A stretch of 64,000 nucleotides of DNA from Pseudomonas viridiflava (lineage in GTDB: Bacteria; Pseudomonadota; Gammaproteobacteria; Pseudomonadales; Pseudomonadaceae), in the NCBI RefSeq assembly GCF_900601905.1, contig NZ_UWFA01000475.1, forward strand, positions 62,001 to 126,000. Direction: 5' to 3'. This document shows, piece by piece, positions 58,273 through 64,000 of the stretch (position 1 is the first letter of the stretch; each line of letters starts with the position of its first letter). The notes under the pieces were generated by a model. It had not been told where the DNA came from. It made no database searches and worked only from the letters and a program-made list of their open reading frames with translations. Position numbers and translations under genes: made by a program.

Positions 58273-58932
58273 GTGCTCCCATTTTTTCGACCATGCACTT
58301 CTCCGGCGGCGTTAAAACGACCTGTACTGTGGAGAAGTGCGCTAATGCCCCGTGTCCAGGGCGTCAGGCTCGGCCGCAGATACGGACGAGCCTCTACTTC
58401 ACAGCGGTTGAACCGTCAGCGAATTCGAATAAAAGTCGTCCCGGCGTAAAGCGGGATCGAAGAACTGCACAGAATGGGGTGTGGCGGGCTACTGCCGATT
58501 TCGCAGCCGGATGGCGCGAAGGTCTGAAACGCGAAGACGCGAGTGGTCATACGTTAGCTTCCCTGAATTATTGTTATTTTTGTTATCCGTTGTCGTACAA
58601 CTTTGAGTTCGATTATTTACAGGCTACCCAGGGTTTGTCAATTGGTGTGTAGACGAAAGTCTAGGCGCCCACTGGCGTCTTAAAGGCCGACCCAATCCTC
58701 AAGGTTTAAGGTCTCACGACCTGAGAAGTCTAGCGCCTGGTATCCCGAACGTCAGGACTGATAAGGGATATGTCAATGGGATATACCTCTGCTCAACGCC
58801 ATGCTGACGAATGAACGCAGGTTTACACGCAGAGTCCATCCTTATGCATCGCACTTTTGTGCAGCAACCGATTCTGTGAATGTTGTCGTGGTCGATCGGT
58901 CCCCAGCCATCCAACCTGACGGGATTTTTGAC
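58266..58932. other. 667-bp region between the porin gene and the phosphatase gene
   Basis: It holds the long leader (about 340 bases) and promoter of the porin gene (58589-58641) and, from 58642, about 290 bases with no recognised gene. An open frame at 58801 joins the phosphatase frame but has no family similarity before 58933. No RNA gene was recognised. Leader length leaves room for a regulatory RNA structure that I cannot fold here. Confidence 0.55.
58589..58641 (-). promoter_or_regulatory. Promoter and operator of the OprD-type gene
   Basis: Minus-strand TTGACA (58641-58636), spacer 18 and AATAAT (58617-58612), followed by the operator GTTGTACGACAAC (58601-58589), a palindrome with a 3-base centre. 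The whole block, including flanking TTGACAAA and AAATAATCG, matches that before udh, so one regulator likely controls both. Confidence 0.72.
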
Positions 58933-59640
58933 ATGAACAGGTTTGCCCATTTTGATACCAATGCCACGGGTCGCGATTTTGCGGTGGGAGATATCCATGG
59001 GCATTTTACCCGACTGCAGCATGCGCTGGATGAAGCCGGTTTCGATCCGGCGACCGACCGGTTATTCAGCGTCGGCGATCTGGTTGATCGCGGCCCGGAA
59101 AGCCTTGAGGCGCTGCACTGGCTGGCTCAGCCCTGGTTCTTTGCCGTGCAGGGCAATCATGAAGCGCTGGCCATTGAGCACGTGTTGCAGCAACCGCTGG
59201 ATTACCGGATGTGGACGTCCAGCGGCGGCGCCTGGTTCCTGGAGCTGACGCCCGAGGCGCAGCAGCACTGCGCCGCGCATTTCGCGCAGATGCCGATTGC
59301 CCTGGAAGTTGAAACCCCCGGCGGTTTGATTGGCCTGGTGCACGCTGACTGCCCGCTGCCCACGTGGGACATGCTGCGCGCCACCTTGAAAGGCCATATG
59401 CCTGAGCGATGGCGGTTCCAGGAAAGTTGCCAATGGTCACGGGAGCGCCTGCGGCTGCGCGATTACAGCGGCATCCCTGACCTGCGTGCGCTGATTGTCG
59501 GGCACACGCCGCTGCCCGAGCCGGAAGTCCTCGGTAACGTCCTGCACATTGATACCGGTGGCTGGCGCTCTGATGGCAGTGGCTTTTTCACGTTGGTCGC
59601 CCTGGACTCGCTGACGTTCATGCACATGGAAAGCCGCTGA
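58933..59640 (+). CDS. PrpA/ApaH-like metallophosphoesterase (Ser/Thr phosphatase type)
   Basis: 235 residues. Calcineurin-type metal motifs: VGDIHGHFTRL (GDxHG), SVGDLVDRGPES (GDxVDRG), VQGNHEALAI (GNHE), a His in GLVHADCPL and GHTPLPEP. This is the set of phage-lambda-phosphatase/PrpA-like enzymes. It removes phosphate from proteins or dinucleoside polyphosphates. ATG 58933 (MNRFAHFD) was chosen; a longer frame from 58801 adds no conserved sequence. It is followed by a second phosphoesterase 71 bases away. Confidence 0.88.
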   Translation: MNRFAHFDTNATGRDFAVGDIHGHFTRLQHALDEAGFDPATDRLFSVGDLVDRGPESLEALHWLAQPWFFAVQGNHEALAIEHVLQQPLDYRMWTSSGGAWFLELTPEAQQHCAAHFAQMPIALEVETPGGLIGLVHADCPLPTWDMLRATLKGHMPERWRFQESCQWSRERLRLRDYSGIPDLRALIVGHTPLPEPEVLGNVLHIDTGGWRSDGSGFFTLVALDSLTFMHMESR

Positions 59641-59711
59641 TGAAGGCTGGCCACTCGTATGGACCGCGTTATGCTCGGCCTTTCATTCAACGCAGGGTGT
59701 GAATCGCAATC

Positions 59712-60170
59712 ATGAAAATCGGCCTGATTTCCGACACCCACGGTCTGTTGCGTCCTCAGGCGCTGGCGGCGCTGCAAGGCTGCGACCAACTGATCCACGC
59801 AGGAGATATCGGCAAGCCCGAGATCCTCGATGTGTTGCGCGCCATTGCGCCGCTGACCGTGGTCAGAGGCAATAACGATCAGGATGACGACTGGGCGGGC
59901 GAGGTGCCGTATCGCGCCCGGCTGGAGGTGGAGGGGGTGGGCATTTACATCACCCACATTCTGGCCGACGTGCCCAAGCCATTGCCCGATGGCATTCAGA
60001 TGGTCGTCGTCGGCCATTCTCACAAGCCGTCGGTCCAGCAGATTGAAGGCGTGTTTTACATAAACCCCGGCAGCGCAGGGCCTCGGCGCTTCAAGCTGCC
60101 GATTACCGTGGCCCTGCTGCACATCGATGAACAGGGCATAAGGGCCGAGCTGGTGGAGCTGGCGGTGTGA
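59712..60170 (+). CDS. YfcE/MJ0936-like metallophosphoesterase
   Basis: 152 residues. Motifs LISDTHGLLR (DxH), IHAGDIGKPE (GD), VVRGNNDQDD (GNxD), VYITH-like IYITHILAD and VVVGHSHKPSV (GHTH-type), INPGSAGPRR at the end. Small two-metal phosphodiesterase of the YfcE group, active on artificial phosphodiesters; natural substrate unknown. It ends 18 bases from the convergent binding-protein gene. Confidence 0.9.
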   Translation: MKIGLISDTHGLLRPQALAALQGCDQLIHAGDIGKPEILDVLRAIAPLTVVRGNNDQDDDWAGEVPYRARLEVEGVGIYITHILADVPKPLPDGIQMVVVGHSHKPSVQQIEGVFYINPGSAGPRRFKLPITVALLHIDEQGIRAELVELAV

Positions 60171-60188
60171 TGTGGCCAGTCACTCAGA

Positions 60189-60980
60189 TCACTTAACGAC
60201 CGGGTCCAGCCCGCTGGTCTTGATCGCACTGGCCGCCGCCTGCGATCCCAGGTATTGCAGCAGCTCACGGGCCTGCTCCGGGTGGGCGCTGCGGGCTGAC
60301 ACGCCGCCGGAATACAGGGTCATTTGCTGAGCTTGCTCGGGGATCAGGCCAACGATGTCGATGCCCGCCACCGGCTTGAGCTCGCTCAGTTGCTGAAAGC
60401 CAATCTGCGCCTCGCCCCGTGCAACCACGTCGCCCACCGGCTCGGCGGGGATCATGCGGCTTTTGCTCTGCAGACGATCAGCAATGTGCATCTGATTGAA
60501 CAGCACCCGAGACAGATAAACGCCGCTGGCGCTGTCGGAATAGGCGATGGACTTGGCGTCGATCAGGGTCTGCTTGAACGCCTCCATGGTGCTGATATCA
60601 GGTTTCGGGTCGCCATGACGGATCGCCATCGCGATGTAGGATTTGCCCAGGTCGACCCGGCTTTTAGGGTCGACCTGACCATTCTTGATCAGCTTGTCCA
60701 GTGCCGAACTGACCATCAGCACCACATCGGCGGGCTCGTTGCGATCCAGGCGGTTGGGGATGGCTTGTGGCGTTGCGCCCATCGAGGGGGCGGCCTGAAT
60801 CACCAGACGCACGCCGGTGCGTTGTTCGTAGTCGGCGCTGATGGCATTGAACGCGCCCATGATGCCACCGGAGCTGAGGATGACCAGAGAGACGGGTTTG
60901 GCGGCTGTCGCGGCACTGACGTAGGCCACAGGAGAGAAGGAGAGGGCAGCGCCAAGCAGATACGGAAGAATGTTTCTCAT
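60189..60980 (-). CDS. Orphan ModA-like periplasmic substrate-binding protein
   Basis: 263 residues. The signal peptide (ILPYLLGAALSFSPVAYVSA) is followed by a molybdate-type binding fold: LVILSSGGIMGAFNAISADY, PADVVLMVSSALDKLIKNGQ, SIAYSDSASGVYLSRVLFNQ and GEAQIGFQQLSELKPV. No ABC permease or ATPase gene is near. ATG 60980 gives the signal peptide; the frame extends upstream without support. It may serve a distant importer or be a sensor-type binding protein. Ligand uncertain. Confidence 0.82.
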   Translation of the reverse strand: MRNILPYLLGAALSFSPVAYVSAATAAKPVSLVILSSGGIMGAFNAISADYEQRTGVRLVIQAAPSMGATPQAIPNRLDRNEPADVVLMVSSALDKLIKNGQVDPKSRVDLGKSYIAMAIRHGDPKPDISTMEAFKQTLIDAKSIAYSDSASGVYLSRVLFNQMHIADRLQSKSRMIPAEPVGDVVARGEAQIGFQQLSELKPVAGIDIVGLIPEQAQQMTLYSGGVSARSAHPEQARELLQYLGSQAAASAIKTSGLDPVVK

Positions 60981-61318
60981 TTGAAGATGAACCTTGCAGT
61001 GAACGGAACGCTGGGGATTATGTGGCAAAGCCGCCACGGATGCGCGTTTATCGAACGCTTTTGGTGAATGCGGCACGGGTAATGATGATGAATGTTTACA
61101 GTCATAAAAACCCCTGTTAGTTAAACAGGCGTTACAGTTAGTTGTTAAGCGCGTCATACAATTTATTGCGTTATATAGAGAGCTGCTGATTTTTTGGCGC
61201 CTGTTTTCAATAACTTGAATAAACGTCGACCATCCATCGCCAAACCAGCCTTGCTGCTGTTTTGGCTGCCACACTGCTTTACACACGGAAGAATTCTCAC
61301 TGGCTAAGGTAAACCTCG
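60981..61318. other. 338-bp divergent intergenic region
   Basis: No gene seen. AT-richer than its flanks (for example AATTTATTGCGTTATATAG at 61158-61176) and must contain promoters for the binding-protein gene and for the glycosyltransferase. No clear promoter pair was found by eye. Confidence 0.5.
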
Positions 61319-62392
61319 ATGATCAATGATCATTGGACAGGAACCTCAAGCAGTATTCATGGCAGTTCACGAAGCACTACGCGTGTAGATGAAAGTCCCG
61401 AGCGTTCCATAGAATCCAATTGCGACATGGCGCGGTTTGCTGCGGTAGCGTCTGAAAACACCACGTCGGGGACATTTCCCGTTCTGATACTGATGTGTAC
61501 CTACAACGGTCAGGGATTTCTCGAAAAACAATTGGAGTCCATTCAGTCGCAAAGCTTCACCGACTGGCACGTGGCTATTTCCGATGACGGATCAAGCGAT
61601 GAAACCTGGAATATCGCCACCCGTCATCGCCATTTATGGGGCGAGGACAGGATCAGTCTATGGCACGGACCCTGCCGCGGATTTGCCAGGAATTTCGTTG
61701 CCAATGCGTGCAACAAGGCGTTGTCAGCGGAGTTCTATGCATGGTGCGATCAGGATGATGTCTGGGAGCCGGACAAGTTACAGACAGCCTTGAACTGGCT
61801 GAGACAAGGCCCGCCAGACGTTCCCGCGTTGTACTTCGGGCGCACGCAACTGGTCAGCGAAAGTGATGAGTTTCTCGGTTATTCGCCGCTGTTTCGCAGG
61901 CCGCCAACCTTTACCAACGCGCTGGTCCAGAGCATTGGCGGCGGCAATACCATGGTGTTCAACCACGCCACCCGGCTGTTGCTTGAAGAAGCGGGACATT
62001 CTCTGGATATCGTCTCCCACGACTGGTGGGCCTATCTGCTGGTCAGCGGCGCTGGCGGGCGCATGTTTTACGATGCCAACAGCTATGTGCGTTACCGACA
62101 GCACACGCGCAATCTGGTTGGCTCCAACGCCGGTTGGCGTGCTCGTGCGCTCAGGCTGCGACTGATGTTCGAAGGACGCTTCAAACATTGGAACACTACC
62201 AATATCGCGGGCCTGGAAACCATCAGACATCGTTTGACAGAAGAGAATCGCCACGTGCTTGAAGAGTTCAAGACCTTGCGCTCTGAACCCTTGGTGAGCC
62301 GCTTGTTGCGCCTCAGACGTTCAGGCCTCTATCGGCAGACGCTACTGGGGAATCTCGGCTTGATGATGGCAACTGTCATCAGACGAATTTGA
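61319..62392 (+). CDS. Family 2 glycosyltransferase (rhamnosyltransferase-like)
   Basis: 357 residues. GT2 core: LILMCTYNGQGFLEKQLESI (about 57-76), ISDDGSSDETW (nucleotide-binding DD), AWCDQDDVWEPDKLQ (DxD-type motif, typical of RfbF/rhamnosyltransferases) and GGNTMVFNHATRLLLEEAG. The N-terminal 50 residues are low in conservation. ATG 61319 has AAGG upstream; internal Met37 is an alternative. It starts the right-edge polysaccharide group. Sugar and acceptor unknown. Confidence 0.82.
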   Translation: MINDHWTGTSSSIHGSSRSTTRVDESPERSIESNCDMARFAAVASENTTSGTFPVLILMCTYNGQGFLEKQLESIQSQSFTDWHVAISDDGSSDETWNIATRHRHLWGEDRISLWHGPCRGFARNFVANACNKALSAEFYAWCDQDDVWEPDKLQTALNWLRQGPPDVPALYFGRTQLVSESDEFLGYSPLFRRPPTFTNALVQSIGGGNTMVFNHATRLLLEEAGHSLDIVSHDWWAYLLVSGAGGRMFYDANSYVRYRQHTRNLVGSNAGWRARALRLRLMFEGRFKHWNTTNIAGLETIRHRLTEENRHVLEEFKTLRSEPLVSRLLRLRRSGLYRQTLLGNLGLMMATVIRRI

Positions 62393-62456
62393 TCGACAAG
62401 TGCCATGAACAACGGCAAATCGACTCGGTAAAGCTGCAAGTTGGGAGGAGGTTCAA

Positions 62457-63419
62457 GTGCCATTTTTATCCGTCGTGTTGGTCATGAGAAATCAGATGGG
62501 GATGATCGAAAGAGTCCTCGATAAAACCGCATTACTGATTGCGGGGAAGGTCAGCGATTATGAATTGATCGTGGTGGACAATGCGTCAGACGACGAAAGT
62601 GTGGCGCTGTTGAAGCAGTTGACCAGCGAGACCGGCATCGTCAACCTGCAAGTGTATGCCCTGACCAAGGAAGTCGATATTGATACGGCGTTCTGGGTCG
62701 GTCTGGAGAATGCCCTCGGGGATTTCGTGGCGGTCGTGGACCCGCTCTCGGACGACATCGACTTTTTGCCGCAAATGCTTGAACGGGCCATCAATGAGAC
62801 TGACGTGGTCTTTGCCTACAACGATCAGAAGCCAGCGCAAAGTTTGCCGTATCGCTGGGCATTTGCAGTATTTCACCGGCTCTATCGCTGGTTCAACGGT
62901 ATCTATCTGGTTACGGAGGCACCGCAGTATCGAATGCTTAACCGTCGGGTGATCAACTTCATCCTGCAGCATCCACAACCGGCGACCTCCTACCGTCATT
63001 TGCCTGCAACCGGTGGTTTTGTCCGTGCCTATCTGCGTTATAGCTCCCCGCCCGATGCCTGTCGCAAGAAACGTCTTGGCGAAAGTATCGACCGTGGCAT
63101 GCGCCTGCTGGTTTCCACAACCCGAGCGCCAATGCGGTTGGTCACCACCCTGTCATTGTTCGGCGCTGTAGCCAACCTGCTGTATTGCATCTACGTGGTC
63201 GCTGTCGCGATTTTCAAAACAGAAGTTGCGCCGGGCTGGGTCAGTGTCTCGTTGCTGCAATCGAGCATGTTCTTCCTGATTTCCCTGGTCCTGCTGGTGC
63301 TGGGTGAATACATCATCAACATGGCGAGCCTTTCCAACGAAGGGCCCAGTTACCACGTGGGCCAAGAGTTCACGAGTGCCCGCATGACCCGTCGGGAAAA
63401 GCTCAATGTGGTGACGTGA
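62457..63419 (+). CDS. Polyprenyl-phosphate glycosyltransferase (GtrB/DPM1-like)
   Basis: 320 residues. N-terminal GT2 domain (LSVVLVMRNQMGMIERVLDK, YELIVVDNASDDESV, FVAVVDPLSDDIDF) and two C-terminal helices (LSLFGAVANLLYCIYVVAVA and SSMFFLISLVLLVLGEYIIN), the layout of GtrB/DPMS proteins that load a sugar onto undecaprenyl phosphate. The usual D-x-D is PLSDD. The start is GTG 62457 with GGAGGAGG 6 bases upstream. It follows the first transferase by 64 bases and precedes the membrane gene by 64 bases; together they resemble a three-part O-antigen modification unit without a GtrA flippase in view. Confidence 0.82.
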   Translation: MPFLSVVLVMRNQMGMIERVLDKTALLIAGKVSDYELIVVDNASDDESVALLKQLTSETGIVNLQVYALTKEVDIDTAFWVGLENALGDFVAVVDPLSDDIDFLPQMLERAINETDVVFAYNDQKPAQSLPYRWAFAVFHRLYRWFNGIYLVTEAPQYRMLNRRVINFILQHPQPATSYRHLPATGGFVRAYLRYSSPPDACRKKRLGESIDRGMRLLVSTTRAPMRLVTTLSLFGAVANLLYCIYVVAVAIFKTEVAPGWVSVSLLQSSMFFLISLVLLVLGEYIINMASLSNEGPSYHVGQEFTSARMTRREKLNVVT

Positions 63420-63483
63420 GTTGTCGAGAAAAAACCTGAACAAATAAACGCCGATGCCATTCATTCAGGACAGGAATCGAGCT

Positions 63484-64000
63484 GTGCAGAAAATAAAAAA
63501 CCTGGTGCGACGATCTGGTTACGCAAACGTAAAGTCTGTCGAAAGATTCATGTCATTCACAGCGCTCTTTGTGTTGCTGGTCTTGCTGGTCATGTATGCG
63601 TATAGAAAGTCATTGTTCTTCGCAAGTATCCCGGTAGATGGTGCATTTCAGCATTTGAATCCAATGCGCAGAATAGCGTCCGGGGAATTGCCAGGCGTCG
63701 ATTTTCAGGTGTTCCACGGATTGGTGATTTCGTACTTGCATTACCCGTTATATTGGCTGCTGGGAGGGACATTATTTGCGTCGGAGTTTTCGCGTTTTCT
63801 GATCAATGGGCTCTGTGCGTATCTCGCGGCGGCGGCGGTGCTGTTTGGATTGAGAAGAACCAGGACAGCCCTCGGGCTGTTTATCTTTTTCATCGTGTCG
63901 ACTGAGTTGATGGGGCTGTTCTGGCTTATCGACCCCTTGGGGGATGCCTATTCATCCCTGGCGGTCAGGGTGTTTCTCCCTTCGCTTCTGATTGGCTACC
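63484..64000 (+). CDS. Polytopic membrane protein, probable GT-C type glycosyltransferase, 3' end cut
   Basis: 172 codons are visible and the frame stays open to the window end. GTG 63484 follows AGGA by 8 bases; an in-frame ATG at 63454 has no ribosome site, and ATG 63550 is a weaker alternative. The sequence shows a first helix (FTALFVLLVLLVMYAYR), a periplasmic-type loop ending PVDGAFQHLNPMRRIASGEL and further helices (LFIFFIVSTELMGLFWLIDP). The layout with a loop after helix 1 carrying acidic residues fits GT-C enzymes that move a sugar from polyprenyl phosphate. Local GC is low (about 42-45% by hand count in 63421-63540). Confidence 0.7.
   Translation, partial: MQKIKNLVRRSGYANVKSVERFMSFTALFVLLVLLVMYAYRKSLFFASIPVDGAFQHLNPMRRIASGELPGVDFQVFHGLVISYLHYPLYWLLGGTLFASEFSRFLINGLCAYLAAAAVLFGLRRTRTALGLFIFFIVSTELMGLFWLIDPLGDAYSSLAVRVFLPSLLIGY

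Noticed and set aside
58254..58652. A 132-codon plus-strand frame over the porin leader
   Set aside because: It overlaps the predicted porin promoter and operator and has no recognisable domain.
1..64000. tRNA, rRNA, phage, integrase or IS elements
   Set aside because: None recognised in any gap or frame on reading both strands.

Overview
The window is a 64 kb stretch of a GC-rich Pseudomonas chromosome. The gene types (A-band/D-rhamnose genes, MltA, TRAP and OprD uptake systems, FixLJ-type regulators, many REP palindromes) fit the fluorescens/syringae lineage. The uronate dehydrogenase closely resembles the characterised P. syringae enzyme from memory. No rRNA, tRNA, CRISPR array, insertion sequence or prophage was recognised.

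Left end (1-7.7 kb): an acyltransferase cut by the window edge, a GDP-4-keto-6-deoxymannose reductase, a group-4 glycosyltransferase and a GDP-mannose pyrophosphorylase/phosphomannose isomerase. These look like part of a D-rhamnose (A-band/common antigen) locus. They are interrupted by a small exported protein and a tandem pair of RTX/DUF4214 proteins. A soluble PAS-PAS chemotaxis-type protein and MltA follow.

10.8-21.5 kb: the most striking locus, a seven-gene minus-strand operon with mostly 4-nt overlaps. Transcription order is UDP-GlcNAc 2-epimerase (WecB), BcsB-like protein, NfrB-like synthase with C-terminal MshEN (c-di-GMP) repeats, NfrA-like TPR/outer-membrane porin, AlgF-like protein, AlgJ/AlgX-like O-acetyltransferase and a DUF4434-type glycoside hydrolase. 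It reads as a c-di-GMP-controlled, synthase-dependent, O-acetylated amino-sugar exopolysaccharide system, related to the E. coli N4-glycan-receptor pathway but with parts of the alginate and cellulose machines added. It is preceded by a 758-bp AT-rich gap.

22.3-28.5 kb: a signalling block. It holds a lone receiver, a FixL/FixJ-type kinase-regulator pair, a receiver-CheX protein with a PAS-GGDEF diguanylate cyclase, and a stand-alone aroA-type EPSP synthase.

28.8-49.9 kb: amine, amino-acid and opine-like catabolism. There is an Lrp regulator, a HAD protein, a GABA-type aminotransferase, a GhrA-like reductase and a SSADH-like dehydrogenase. A long minus-strand run follows: HAD dehalogenase, FAD amine oxidase, peptide-type ABC importer, a three-subunit (2Fe-2S)/FAD opine-oxidase-like enzyme and an ArgE-like deacylase. 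An aldehyde dehydrogenase, a GNAT acetyltransferase and a bicupin complete the block.

50.1-58.6 kb: hexuronate use. OprD-type porin, TRAP transporter, uronate dehydrogenase, SMP-30 lactonase and perhaps an aldose epimerase. Two promoters with a shared operator and four AANAANAA motifs in the leaders suggest one regulator plus Hfq/Crc catabolite repression.

58.9-64 kb: two metallophosphoesterases, an orphan molybdate-type binding protein, then a lower-GC group of two glycosyltransferases and a polytopic membrane protein cut by the window edge, probably for surface-polysaccharide modification.

REP-type palindromes fill most convergent gaps. Long antisense open frames are common and were treated as composition shadows.
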